A stretch of DNA of 64,000 nucleotides, taken from NCBI GenBank assembly GCA_042095835.1, contig JBELML010000017.1:9587-73586 (forward strand), read 5' to 3'. Positions within the stretch are counted from its first letter, which is position 1. Each line of letters opens with the position of its first letter. The notes under the pieces were generated by a model, which saw only the letters and a list, made by a program, of their open reading frames with translations, made no database searches and was not told the origin of the DNA. A program made the position numbers and the translations under genes. This stretch comes from DATFKA01 sp042095835 (GTDB lineage Bacteria > Bacteroidota > Bacteroidia > Chitinophagales > Saprospiraceae). This document shows, piece after piece, positions 26,668 through 35,748 of the stretch.

Positions 26668-27816
26668 TTAAATATCTCCGCGAAAAACTTCCCTGGAGAT
26701 AACGAGTTTTTGAATTTCACTAGTTCCCTCTCCTATTGTACACAGTTTAGCATCTCTATAGAATTTCTCAACTGGAAAATCTTTGACATAACCATAGCCG
26801 CCATGAATCTGAATGGCATCTGTGGCCACTTCTACTGCGGTTTCGGATGCAAAATACTTGGCCATCGCAGAGATTTTGGTCACCTTCTGTCCTGCATCTT
26901 TTAAATCACCAGCTTTACGGGTCATTAATTCTGCTGCTTCGATCTTGGTAGCCATATCCGCCACCTTAAAGCTGATCCCCTGGAACTTGGCGATAGGTTT
27001 CCCAAATTGTTCTCTTTCTTTTGCGTATTTCACACTTGCTTCGTAGGCGCCCTTGGCAATTCCTAGCGACAAAGCAGCAATAGAAATTCGCCCACCGTCT
27101 AATATTTTCATAGATTGAATGAAACCTTCGCCAACCGCTCCAAGAACTTGACTTTTATGTACTCTACAATTGTCGAAGATCATTTCGGCGGTTTCAGATG
27201 CCCGCATTCCTAGCTTATTCTCCTTTTTACCTGCTGAGAAGCCTGGTGTATCTCTTTCTATCACAAAGGCCGTCATCCCGTGACTGTCTAGCAGCTCCCC
27301 TGTACGCGCGATAACTACGGCGACATGGCCAGATTTTCCGTGCGTAATAAAATTTTTCGCACCATTAAGCACATAATAGTCGCCATCTTTTTCGGCAACG
27401 CATTTCATACGGCCTGCATCGCTGCCCGTGTTAGGTTCGGTTAGACCCCAGGCTCCTATCCATTGACCACTAGCTAATTTAGGAAGGTATTTCTGCTTTT
27501 GGGTTTCGTCACCAAACATTAAGATATGATTGGTACAAAGGGAGTTGTGCGCTGCTACGGAGAGACCAATACCACCGCAGACTTTTGCGACCTCTTCAAT
27601 CAGCGTAATATACTCCTTGTAGCCGAGGCCGGATCCGCCGTATTCGACGGGGACTAGCATTCCTAAAAAGCCATACTCTCCCATTTGATGCATCAGCTCA
27701 ATTGGAAAGTATTGTTGCTCGTCCCATTCCAGAACGTGCGGTCTGATATAATTTTCGGCAAAATCTCTTGCACTGGCTTGTATCAAGGCAAGGCTATCTG
27801 TCATTTCTATGTCCAT
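26668..27816 (-). CDS. Acyl-CoA dehydrogenase (short-chain type)
   Basis: A 382-residue FAD-dependent acyl-CoA dehydrogenase for the first step of beta-oxidation. Signatures are GAWGLTEPNTGSDAG and the C-terminal QIHGGYGYVKDFPVEKFYRD. The catalytic base is the glutamate in CTIGEGTSEIQ, the position used by short/medium-chain enzymes. Closest in feel to butyryl-CoA dehydrogenases. Single gene, ending at the shared terminator. Confidence 0.95.
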   Translation of the reverse strand: MDIEMTDSLALIQASARDFAENYIRPHVLEWDEQQYFPIELMHQMGEYGFLGMLVPVEYGGSGLGYKEYITLIEEVAKVCGGIGLSVAAHNSLCTNHILMFGDETQKQKYLPKLASGQWIGAWGLTEPNTGSDAGRMKCVAEKDGDYYVLNGAKNFITHGKSGHVAVVIARTGELLDSHGMTAFVIERDTPGFSAGKKENKLGMRASETAEMIFDNCRVHKSQVLGAVGEGFIQSMKILDGGRISIAALSLGIAKGAYEASVKYAKEREQFGKPIAKFQGISFKVADMATKIEAAELMTRKAGDLKDAGQKVTKISAMAKYFASETAVEVATDAIQIHGGYGYVKDFPVEKFYRDAKLCTIGEGTSEIQKLVISREVFRGDI

Positions 27817-27932
27817 GTTTCAATTATTTTGGTTAGGGAAGGGAATAGTTTCTAAAATGAATAGAATACCTCTATAGATAGTTTAGGGAGAAAGGTAATT
27901 TTCTTGTCGCTTAAAATCAAAGGCATGAAGTT

Positions 27933-29117
27933 CTATTCTCTATCACCAGCATTCATCTCGGTCGCGACATCTGTAGTTTCTAAACCGAGTAATTTTTTCA
28001 TTTTATAATAAATAGCGGTATTCTCATAAATACCTTGAAAATCCTCTGCACCAGGACCATAAGCATAAACTGGAACCAAAGCCGCCGTATGTCCATTGGT
28101 GGTAAAGGCAGTCTTGATGTCCCCTCTAGACGATCCTGGGTTGATTGCCAGACCTCCTGTCTCATGATCTGCTGTAACAATGACCAAGGTATTGCCATCT
28201 GATTGAGCAAAGCGCAAAGCTTCTCCAATTGCACGATCAAAATCCAGCACTTCTTCGATCATCAAATCTCCTTCGTTTCCATGTCCAGCCCAATCAATTT
28301 GTGAGCCTTCTATCATTAGGAAGAAGCCCTTATCATCATTATAATTTCTTAAGAAACGAGGAGCTGCTTTACTAGCATAAGGCAAATAGTTGCGACCGGC
28401 AGAGACCGGCACAGGGTGGCGATCGGCGGTAAAATGAATCACCTTTGATCGAGTATTAAAATCGACCTGCGTTAAATCTAGTTTTGAGTAATCAGAAATC
28501 TGATACCCCTTTTCTTCTAATTCTTTGTAGAGGTTCCGGTTATCCTGTTCTCTTCTATCAAAGTATTTTTTTCCACCTCCGATGACTAAATCAATGTCTT
28601 TATCAACTAAATCGAGGGCAATCTCCTCATTCATAGTCCGTAGTTCTTGGTGGGCATAAAAGGAGGCCGGTGTAGCGTGTACAATAAAACAGGTCGCCAC
28701 CAAACCAGTAGCGATTCCCTGCGCCTCCGCCTCTTCCAAAATGGTGCGATGCGGAATAGAATCCATTGACATGCCTATTGATCCATTATAGGTTTTGATC
28801 CCGCAAGCAAATGCGGTTGCTCCAGCAGCAGAGTCGGTTACTAGCTCCGTGGCCGCATAGGATTTATGAAATCCAAGATATTGGAACTTTTCTAGGTTTA
28901 ATGGCCTTTTAGAGGAATACATAGCGGCACTGACTTGCGACAATCCCATGCCATCGCCAATCATGAGGATAATATTTTTAGGTGTCTTCTTTTCTCCTGC
29001 TACAGAGCTTAGAGAAGAATCCTTAGTGGTTGAGCAGGCGAAAACCAGGATAAGCACCAAAGTATTTGGAAGTAGTAAAGAAAGGCTTAATAATTCCCGT
29101 ATTTTTTTTTCAACCAT
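27933..29117 (-). CDS. Alkaline phosphatase, lipoprotein
   Basis: A 394-residue PhoA-type phosphatase with a lipobox (LVFAC). Metal and catalytic motifs are present: NIILMIGDGMG, VTDSAAGATAFACG with the phosphorylated serine, FVHATPASF-like FIVHATPASFYAH, EGSQIDWAGHGN and VTADHETGG. It releases phosphate from phosphomonoesters at the cell envelope. No Pho-box or other regulatory site was evident upstream, and the 260-base divergent gap carries only AT-rich sequence. Confidence 0.94.
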   Translation of the reverse strand: MVEKKIRELLSLSLLLPNTLVLILVFACSTTKDSSLSSVAGEKKTPKNIILMIGDGMGLSQVSAAMYSSKRPLNLEKFQYLGFHKSYAATELVTDSAAGATAFACGIKTYNGSIGMSMDSIPHRTILEEAEAQGIATGLVATCFIVHATPASFYAHQELRTMNEEIALDLVDKDIDLVIGGGKKYFDRREQDNRNLYKELEEKGYQISDYSKLDLTQVDFNTRSKVIHFTADRHPVPVSAGRNYLPYASKAAPRFLRNYNDDKGFFLMIEGSQIDWAGHGNEGDLMIEEVLDFDRAIGEALRFAQSDGNTLVIVTADHETGGLAINPGSSRGDIKTAFTTNGHTAALVPVYAYGPGAEDFQGIYENTAIYYKMKKLLGLETTDVATEMNAGDRE

Positions 29118-29408
29118 TCCTAAAAATTAAAATTGAAATTCCGCACAAATAGAATATACAATAGGGCGAAGTGATTTATTTCAAAACTAAATTCGGTTTA
29201 CAAACAATTAAATTTATAAAAATGGAATTTTATTTTGCATTGACCTATCTTTGCGAAGCGAATAGCATTAAAATTACACAATTAAATCAACAGATAAAAT
29301 ATTATCTTAAGTAAAAAGTGACATTGGGGTGCAACCAAGATCGGTTTTACGAGTCATTATTGTAGAAATCACCCGATTGTGTCACCGTTTAAACATACTT
29401 ATTTGCCC

Positions 29409-30524
29409 ATGAAAACAATCCAATTTAACCAAGCTAAACAGTTGCCTCCGCCTACGTACTTACCAAAACATCTACTTATGTTTTTGGGGCTGTTTTTAAT
29501 TTCTTCAACTGGAATAGCCCAGTTCAACTCCAATCAAACACCTTCTCTTTTCAACTCGATTTACGATGTAGAAAAACTAAGCATTGAGATCATTACTGAT
29601 CTTGACAAGGTCATCAATGAGCGTAAATCGGTAGATTATATTGATTCTAAGATCACCTTCTACGATGGTAAAGAAGAGATTTCACAGTGGGACATTGGTG
29701 TCATCCATAGAGGTCGATTCAGAAGAAGAATATGTGACTTCCCTCCTATCAAGCTTAATTTCAGTAAAAAGGCGTTGAAGGAAAACGGCTTGGCAAATTT
29801 CGATAAATTCAAATTGATCACGCATTGTCTTGATGACAAAACCATGTCTACCGAATTTGTAGCCAGAGAGCTACTTGCCTATAGAATATACAATGAGATA
29901 TCACCGTATAGTTACCGAGCTAAATTTGTAAAGGTGACCTATCGGGATCACAAAAACAAAGGAAAGAAAATACAACGCTATGGTGTTTTGGTGGAACCTA
30001 CTAGCGAATTGGAAGCTAGAATCAATGCGACTGAGGTAGATGAAGATATGATGAATCCAGATCCTAATTTAATCAACACCACCGTTGAGAATCAGGTATC
30101 TATGTTTCAATATATGATTGGCAATGAAGACTGGAGCATTCAAATGATGCGCAATGTAAAAGCTTTCCAATCCAATGCTGATGGGAAATATATTCTAGTA
30201 CCCTATGATTTTGATTTTTCAGGCTTGGTCAATGCTTCCTACGCCATTCCCAATAATAATTACGGCTTAAGTAGTGTAGAGCAACGTTATTATTTAGGTA
30301 TGGCGACTACGCCCAATATTTTGCGATACACCAAAAAATTATTTGAATCTAAAAAGGATCACATCCTGAAAATCATCAAGGATTTACCCAAACTTAGTTC
30401 TGGAGGAGAATACTATATCTCTCAATACATCGAAGCCTTTTATACCGATATTGATTTGGTGCCTGTGCCGATGGTTTCAGAAGCAGACTTAGAAGCTGCC
30501 ACTAAGGAGAATGGAGGAAAATAA
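29409..30524 (+). CDS. Exported CotH-like kinase-fold protein
   Basis: About 371 residues from ATG 29409 (a GTG at 29379 is the longer option), with a late signal segment LLMFLGLFLISSTGIAQ. Two segments recall the CotH atypical protein kinases: GNEDWSIQMMRNVK, resembling the catalytic-loop region, and YILVPYDFDFSG, resembling the metal-binding (iPWDfD) motif. An upstream IGVIHRGRFRRR region resembles the N-lobe of these proteins. CotH enzymes phosphorylate secreted proteins; activity here is unproven. Family assignment is from motifs only and the protein may be a Bacteroidota-specific branch. Monocistronic, ending at a strong terminator. Confidence 0.6.
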   Translation: MKTIQFNQAKQLPPPTYLPKHLLMFLGLFLISSTGIAQFNSNQTPSLFNSIYDVEKLSIEIITDLDKVINERKSVDYIDSKITFYDGKEEISQWDIGVIHRGRFRRRICDFPPIKLNFSKKALKENGLANFDKFKLITHCLDDKTMSTEFVARELLAYRIYNEISPYSYRAKFVKVTYRDHKNKGKKIQRYGVLVEPTSELEARINATEVDEDMMNPDPNLINTTVENQVSMFQYMIGNEDWSIQMMRNVKAFQSNADGKYILVPYDFDFSGLVNASYAIPNNNYGLSSVEQRYYLGMATTPNILRYTKKLFESKKDHILKIIKDLPKLSSGGEYYISQYIEAFYTDIDLVPVPMVSEADLEAATKENGGK

Positions 30525-30562
30525 AAAAATGGTAGTTGGAGCACGCTCCAACTACCATTTTT
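30525..30562. terminator. Bidirectional Rho-independent terminator
   Basis: A-run, then stem ATGGTAGTTGGAG / CTCCAACTACCAT with a CACG loop, then T-run, placed between the convergent CotH-like gene and pfkA. Stem is perfect and flanked by A and T tracts, so it should act in both directions. Confidence 0.95.
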
Positions 30563-30581
30563 TTATTGTTAACTTAATTGC

Positions 30582-31565
30582 TTACAGCGCAAGAATCTCT
30601 GCCATTTTTATTAAATCTTCTTTGATAGGCTTAACACTGGCAATTGCCTCCTTAAAAGGTGTACAAGCAATTTCGTTATTAATCAAACCTACCATTACAT
30701 TGCGCTCTCCCTTACGTAAAGCCTCTACTGCCGAGAAACCCAATCTACTCGCAAGTACTCGATCAACACAATTAGGAGAACCACCGCGTTGGAGGTGTCC
30801 AATCACTGTGACCCTAGCATCGAAAATATCGTCTATTTCCTTCACTTTACGAGCGATATCATAGGCTCCACCATTTTTATTCCCTTCCGCAACTAAAACT
30901 AAACTAAATAGTTTTTTACGCTTCGCTGTTTTTCTAAGGTGATCTACAATTTCATTGATCCCAATTTCCCGCTCAGGAATAAGGATGCTTTCTGCACCAC
31001 TGGCAATACCTGTATGCAAAGCGATATAGCCTGCGTGTCTACCCATCACTTCAATAAAGAATAATCGCTGGTGGGCATCGGCGGTATCTCTGATCCGGTC
31101 TACTGCTTCGACTGCGGTATTAACTGCGGTATCAAATCCGATCGTTAGATCTGTACCATAGAGATCGTTGTCAATAGTTCCTGGAATCCCAACAACTGGG
31201 ATGTCATATTCTTCTGAGAAGATTTTTGCACCTGTGAAGGTACCGTTTCCTCCAATCGCAATGAGCCCATCTACATCAAAGGCTCGTAGGGAATCATAAG
31301 CTGCTTTTCGGCCAGTAGCACTTAAAAAGCGTTTACTTCTTGCTGTCCTCAAAATAGTGCCTCCGCGGTGAATAATATTCGCAACATCTTTGCGCTCTAG
31401 TCTACGCATATCCCCGTCAATCAATCCTTCATAGCCTCTTTGGATTCCATAAACGTGCATATCATAATAGGAACAAGTCCTCACTACTGCTCTAAGTGCA
31501 GCATTCATCCCCGGTGCATCACCTCCCGAAGTCATCACAGCAATGCGTTTAATTTCGTTTTCCAT
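30582..31565 (-). CDS. pfkA: ATP-dependent 6-phosphofructokinase
   Basis: A 327-residue PfkA. Motifs: MTSGGDAPGMNAALR at the N-terminus, GGNGTFTGA (ATP site; the glycine after GG marks ATP- rather than PPi-dependence), the catalytic loop GTIDNDL with proton-accepting aspartate, and VIGHLQRGGSP. It phosphorylates fructose 6-phosphate in glycolysis. It follows the sugar kinase gene with a 29-base gap, so both are probably one transcript read from the operator upstream of the kinase. Confidence 0.96.
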   Translation of the reverse strand: MENEIKRIAVMTSGGDAPGMNAALRAVVRTCSYYDMHVYGIQRGYEGLIDGDMRRLERKDVANIIHRGGTILRTARSKRFLSATGRKAAYDSLRAFDVDGLIAIGGNGTFTGAKIFSEEYDIPVVGIPGTIDNDLYGTDLTIGFDTAVNTAVEAVDRIRDTADAHQRLFFIEVMGRHAGYIALHTGIASGAESILIPEREIGINEIVDHLRKTAKRKKLFSLVLVAEGNKNGGAYDIARKVKEIDDIFDARVTVIGHLQRGGSPNCVDRVLASRLGFSAVEALRKGERNVMVGLINNEIACTPFKEAIASVKPIKEDLIKMAEILAL

Positions 31566-31594
31566 CGTTTTTGTTTGTTTTGAAATCGCTGGAA

Positions 31595-32452
31595 TTATTT
31601 GGTTGTCGAAATGTGGTAATCCACTAAATTATCAATGGGCTTTTTAATAAAAACGCCTGCTTTCATTGCTCTTTCTTCCAAAATTATTTTTAAAAAATCC
31701 TGAAAATGGTAAGCAATAGAGCCAATAAAATGAACAGATAAATCCAAGTGCCCTGGATATTTACGCACATGTCGATCAATAAATTCTGCAAAGGAATCGT
31801 AAATCAATTTTCTCATAAAGAAGTGCTCCTTATGCGCTCCTATAAATTTGGTAAGTGAGGCTAAATATACATTGGGCGAGGTCCCTTCTCCATATATATT
31901 TAATAAAAACTCAGACTTACCTCCTGGCACTAATTCCTCTAAAGCTGTTTGCAAATCTTGTGGTAATTCTCTATAAAAGTACGCTTTTACTAATGCTTTA
32001 CCCAAATGCGCGCCACTTCCTTCATCTCCAATGAAATAGCCCAAATTGGTGACATTATCGATGATTAATTCTCCATCGTATAGGCAGGTATTAGAGCCTG
32101 TACCCATGATACAAGCAACCCCAGGATCATCTCCGCAAGTGGCTCTTGCAGCGCCCAATAAATCGTGTTTCACTTGAACTTTTGACAGAGGAAAAACCGA
32201 CTGTAAAGCATCTACCACTATGCCTGCTTTATCCTCATCCCAAATTGCCGTTCCATAATAATATACATGAGTAGCAGAGTTGCGCTGGATATTGAATTCT
32301 CCAAAGGCGGCAATCAAGGTCTCTGCAATAAACTGCGAGCTATGGTAAATAGGATTGAAGCCCATCGTACTAATCGTCAGTGGTTCTTTATTGGGATCAT
32401 TAACTAGAACCCAATCAGCCTTGGTAGATCCGCTATCTGCTACAATTATCAT
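31595..32452 (-). CDS. BadF/BcrA-family amino-sugar kinase (GlcNAc or MurNAc kinase-like)
   Basis: A 285-residue ASKHA-fold kinase. Phosphate-1 motif ADSGSTKADW, phosphate-2 ACIMGTGSNTCLYDG, and GYFIGDEGSGAHLG are the family signatures. Relatives phosphorylate N-acetylglucosamine; the Clostridium MurK enzyme also uses MurNAc. With murQ in the same window, a role in cell-wall sugar salvage is reasonable, but the sequence does not separate the two substrates. A 19-bp palindrome lies 28-46 bases before the start, matching the operator beside the NrtR-type regulator. First gene of an operon with pfkA. Confidence 0.88.
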   Translation of the reverse strand: MIIVADSGSTKADWVLVNDPNKEPLTISTMGFNPIYHSSQFIAETLIAAFGEFNIQRNSATHVYYYGTAIWDEDKAGIVVDALQSVFPLSKVQVKHDLLGAARATCGDDPGVACIMGTGSNTCLYDGELIIDNVTNLGYFIGDEGSGAHLGKALVKAYFYRELPQDLQTALEELVPGGKSEFLLNIYGEGTSPNVYLASLTKFIGAHKEHFFMRKLIYDSFAEFIDRHVRKYPGHLDLSVHFIGSIAYHFQDFLKIILEERAMKAGVFIKKPIDNLVDYHISTTK

Positions 32453-32479
32453 AGTTTTCCAAAATTTGCGTGGCTAAGG

Positions 32480-32498
32480 TAGTGTAAAATCTACACTA
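32480..32498. promoter_or_regulatory. Operator palindrome 3, upstream of the sugar kinase-pfkA operon
   Basis: Perfect 19-bp palindrome TAGTGTA-AAATC-TACACTA. Its 15-base core is identical to that before the ThuA gene, and its distance from the start codon is nearly the same (28 versus 31 bases). Probable binding site for the NrtR-type regulator at 17140. Confidence 0.7.
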
Positions 32499-32572
32499 AG
32501 TAAAAGCTTTTTTTTGATTTTCAAAACTCAGTTGAAAAAATGCTCCTTAAAGAGTCTGTCTTTAAGCTGTGG

Positions 32573-32825
32573 TAGGGCAAACGCATTAAAATAAAAACTT
32601 AAAAAGAAATGCTTATTTCTCGAAATTAAGTGTGAAAAAGATCATAAGTGAAGTGCGGGAGGCCGCCTAGGCATTGTTTGAGCGGAGCGAGTTTGGCTAG
32701 GCAAGATTTTTTTGCTTCGTTTTTGTATCGAATGACAAAAATGAAGATGCTAGAGCGGTTTTGAATTGGAGTTTCAGTAGGCATTATAAAAAATTGCAGG
32801 GGATCTTTTTGGTGCGTTCGACCTA
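32573..32825 (-). mobile_element. 253-bp MITE-like element, copy B
   Basis: Reverse-orientation copy of the element at 17884, with the same length. Ends TAGGGCAAACGCATTAAAAT and, inward from the other side, TAGGTCGAACGCACCAAAAA. A 9-bp direct repeat flanks it with one mismatch: AAGCTGTGG at 32564-32572 and AAGCTATGG at 32826-32834. The interior hairpin is conserved. It sits in the nearly 500-base gap between the kinase operon and the glucosaminidase gene. Confidence 0.85.
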
Positions 32826-32946
32826 AAGCTATGGTAGCAAAGATAGCAACTTGCACAAAATTGTTTTAATAAACATTTTTGTTTAAAAATAGTTGCTTAT
32901 TAAAACTTTTCGTTTTATTTTTGTTTTAAGTTAAAACAAAGTCATT

Positions 32947-33723
32947 ATGGATATTAATTACAATAAAAACAATCACTTTATTGACCGACTTCAGGCATAC
33001 TGGGCATTTGTCCAAAAGAACTGGTTTAATGCTATCCTATTCTACCTAGCTGCCCATGTATTTATCAATAAAAATATAAGCATACAATTCGGTTTATCTG
33101 AAACACAATTTGGTGCTAGCCAAATGTCAGTGATACCCGCTAGTCATAAGCATACTGCCGCTATTCCCGCCTCCAAAAAAGGGGGCAAACCAGGGTTCAG
33201 CATCGGTAATCTCACGCCAATCTTAAGCCCTGATTATGGGGAAAGAAAAGGCATACCAAAGTCTGTCATCAGAGCAAAAGTTAGAACCTGCCAGACTTAT
33301 ATCAAAGAATTTGCTCCCGTAGCCATACAAGAAATGGAACAATATGGTATTCCTGCCAGCATCACTTTAGCTCAAGGATTGCTGGAGTCTAATGCTGGTG
33401 AAAGTTCTTTGGCTACCGAATCCTTGAACCATTTTGGCATCAAATGTAGATCAAAATGCAAAGGCTGTACTTGTAGGAACTATGCTGATGATGATGCCTA
33501 CGACATGTTCAGGGTTTTTGACTCGGTATGGGATAGCTACCGCGAGCACTCCTTATTATTAGCGAATAGTGGGCGATACAGAGGCCTATTTGGCTTAGAG
33601 GCTAGAGATTATGAAGGCTGGGCCTATGGATTAAAAGCGGCAGGTTATGCTACGGATAAGAATTATGCCAAGAAGCTGGTACAAATTATCGAGACTTTAA
33701 AGCTCTATAAATACGATAACTAA
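32947..33723 (+). CDS. Glucosaminidase (GH73-like) peptidoglycan hydrolase
   Basis: A 258-residue protein with an N-terminal hydrophobic segment (NWFNAILFYLAAHVFI) that should anchor or export it, a low-complexity linker, and a C-terminal mannosyl-glycoprotein endo-beta-N-acetylglucosaminidase-like domain. The catalytic glutamate is in LAQGLLESNAGESSLA, followed by HFGIKCR and the conserved YREHSLLLANSGRYRGLF. It cuts the glycan strands of peptidoglycan. An unusual cysteine cluster (IKCRSKCKGCTCRNYADD) interrupts the domain; this insertion is also seen in Bacteroidota relatives. Confidence 0.88.
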   Translation: MDINYNKNNHFIDRLQAYWAFVQKNWFNAILFYLAAHVFINKNISIQFGLSETQFGASQMSVIPASHKHTAAIPASKKGGKPGFSIGNLTPILSPDYGERKGIPKSVIRAKVRTCQTYIKEFAPVAIQEMEQYGIPASITLAQGLLESNAGESSLATESLNHFGIKCRSKCKGCTCRNYADDDAYDMFRVFDSVWDSYREHSLLLANSGRYRGLFGLEARDYEGWAYGLKAAGYATDKNYAKKLVQIIETLKLYKYDN

Positions 33724-33807
33724 ACCTAGGTACCTAAACCACAAAAACTACTTTTACCGACTTTGATTTCCCGACTGTTATCTGGCTTTTATTTTCTCTA
33801 TTAGCCG

Positions 33808-33840
33808 AGCCTTTTTACCAAGTGTGAAAAGGCTTTTTTT
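33808..33840 (+). terminator. Rho-independent terminator after the glucosaminidase gene
   Basis: Stem AGCCTTTT / AAAAGGCT with an 11-base loop, followed by a run of seven T, between the glucosaminidase gene and the TRAP operon on the same strand. Confidence 0.8.
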
Positions 33841-33881
33841 ATTTTAATTGAATCTTTCTATTTTGGTCCGAAATACGCTAT

Positions 33882-34427
33882 ATGAGACAACTGCTCCTAG
33901 GAATTTCTAAAGTAATCGACTCCATCAATGATTGGGTGGGGCAATATGTCTCCTGGCTGAATCTCGGTTTGGTCTTATTAGTTTGTGGCGATGTTATTGT
34001 TCGGCGTGTCTTGGGTAATTCATCCGCAGGGATTAATGAACTAGAATGGCATATTTTTGCTTTGGTTTTTCTGTTGGGTATGGGCTATACTTTTAAACAT
34101 GATCGCCACGTGCGTGTAGATTTGTTTTATCATAATTTCAAGCCAAAAGATAAGGCAAGAGTAGACTTTATCGGTACCTTAATTTTCTTACTCCCCTGGT
34201 CAGCTATTCTCCTATTTTATGCCTGGGGCTATACGGCAGAATCTTTTCGAATGGGCGAAACTTCACCCGATCCAGGAGGATTGCCTGCAAGATATCTTAT
34301 AAAAGGGGCGATCAGTATAGGTATGCTGCTGCTATTCTTGCAAGGTATTTCTCAAGTTATCAAAAATGCTTTTACTATCTGGGACAACTCGTCTACAGAA
34401 GTCGATCAACACCAAAATGCCCAATAA
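33882..34427 (+). CDS. dctQ: TRAP transporter small permease (DctQ)
   Basis: A 181-residue four-helix membrane protein of the DctQ type, with the typical GINELEWHIFALVFLLGMGYTF and DRHVRVDLFYH segments. It pairs with the large permease encoded immediately after it (stop codon directly followed by the next ATG). TRAP transporters take up acids such as C4-dicarboxylates, sialic acid or sugar acids with sodium. A periplasmic DctP binding protein would also be needed and none is visible in this window. Confidence 0.93.
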   Translation: MRQLLLGISKVIDSINDWVGQYVSWLNLGLVLLVCGDVIVRRVLGNSSAGINELEWHIFALVFLLGMGYTFKHDRHVRVDLFYHNFKPKDKARVDFIGTLIFLLPWSAILLFYAWGYTAESFRMGETSPDPGGLPARYLIKGAISIGMLLLFLQGISQVIKNAFTIWDNSSTEVDQHQNAQ

Positions 34428-35720
34428 ATGGAAATCATTGCGATCATACTATTCATCAGTATTTTTGTACTCATTTTATACGGCTATCCTGTTGCTTTGA
34501 CATTAGGAGGCCTATCTATGATCTATGCTATTGTTTTTCTTGAACCTAGTGCATTTGCGGCACTGCCTCCAAGGATATTTGGGATCATGCAGAACTATGT
34601 TCTTTTGGCCGTTCCCTTGTTTATATTCATGGGCATAATGCTGGAAAAATCTGGGCTCGCCGAAAGTTTACTCGAAACCATGGCGGTCTTATTTGGTCGA
34701 TTTCCAGGCGGATTAGCTATCTCTGTCATCATTGTAGGGGCCTTATTAGCTGCTTCTACCGGTATCGTAGGAGCTACGGTTATTACAATGGGCTTGATTA
34801 GTCTGCCCACCATGCTAAAACGTGGATACTCCCCAGAATTAGCGACTGGAGTGATCGCGGCTTCTGGCACACTAGGACAAATCATACCACCATCAGTCGT
34901 TTTGGTCCTGCTTGCAAGTGTACTTAATGTATCTGTAGGAAAACTCTTTGCAGCAGCCCTCATTCCAGGTGCCTTACTCGTTGTGGTTTACATTATCTAC
35001 GTAGCCATCTATGCTAAAGCAAACCCCGATTTAGCGCCAGTCATTCCTGAGGAGGAAATCAAAGCCTTTAAAACCAAAGACTTTGGCAAAAAAGTGCTGC
35101 GCGCATTTATTATGCCTATGCTACTTATTGTTGCGGTCCTAGGGTCAATATTCGCAGGAATCGCCACGCCTACCGAGGCCGCGGCCGTTGGTGCTTTGGG
35201 CGCCACTTTGCTCACTTTCCTCGAAGGAAAGCTTACCCTTAAAAATATTAAAGCCGTTGGAGAGCAGACCACCCACCTCACGACGATGGTTTTTACGATT
35301 CTAATCGGAGCGACGACCTTTTCTTTCGTATTCCGGGAGATGGAAGGTGATCTTTATTTAATTCATCTCATACAAGAGTCTAATCTGAATGCTAACACCT
35401 TTTTATTCTTGGTGATGCTGGTGGTATTCATAGCAGGCTTTTTTATCGATTTCATTGAAATCATCTTCATCATCGTACCAGTAGTAGCGCCTATCTTTAT
35501 AGAGCTTGAAGTTAGTTTAATCTGGATTGGTATACTCTTGGGACTCAACCTACAAACATCTTTCTTATCTCCACCTTTTGGCTTTTCCTTGTTCTATTTA
35601 AAAGGAGTAGCGCCACCTGAGGTAACCACAGGGCATCTTTACCGCGGCATTCTGCCTTTTGTGATCATACAACTTATCTTTTTATTAGCTGTTATTTTAT
35701 TTCCGGAGATTGTGATTTAG
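34428..35720 (+). CDS. dctM: TRAP transporter large permease (DctM)
   Basis: A 430-residue polytopic membrane protein with about 12 hydrophobic segments and TRAP large-subunit signatures (GYPVALTLGG, FIFMGIMLEKSGLAE, GIVGATVITMGLISLPTML, PPSVVLVLLASV, GIATPTEAAAVGA). It forms the ion-coupled channel with DctQ. Contiguous with dctQ in one operon. Substrate unknown. Confidence 0.95.
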   Translation: MEIIAIILFISIFVLILYGYPVALTLGGLSMIYAIVFLEPSAFAALPPRIFGIMQNYVLLAVPLFIFMGIMLEKSGLAESLLETMAVLFGRFPGGLAISVIIVGALLAASTGIVGATVITMGLISLPTMLKRGYSPELATGVIAASGTLGQIIPPSVVLVLLASVLNVSVGKLFAAALIPGALLVVVYIIYVAIYAKANPDLAPVIPEEEIKAFKTKDFGKKVLRAFIMPMLLIVAVLGSIFAGIATPTEAAAVGALGATLLTFLEGKLTLKNIKAVGEQTTHLTTMVFTILIGATTFSFVFREMEGDLYLIHLIQESNLNANTFLFLVMLVVFIAGFFIDFIEIIFIIVPVVAPIFIELEVSLIWIGILLGLNLQTSFLSPPFGFSLFYLKGVAPPEVTTGHLYRGILPFVIIQLIFLLAVILFPEIVI

Positions 35721-35748
35721 CATACTCTTAAGCCGCTCAATTAAATAC

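Noticed and set aside
32626..32856. 76-residue open frame on the minus strand across MITE copy B
   Set aside because: It starts outside the element and other copies have no ATG for it, so it is probably incidental; recorded as a finding only for the conserved interior.
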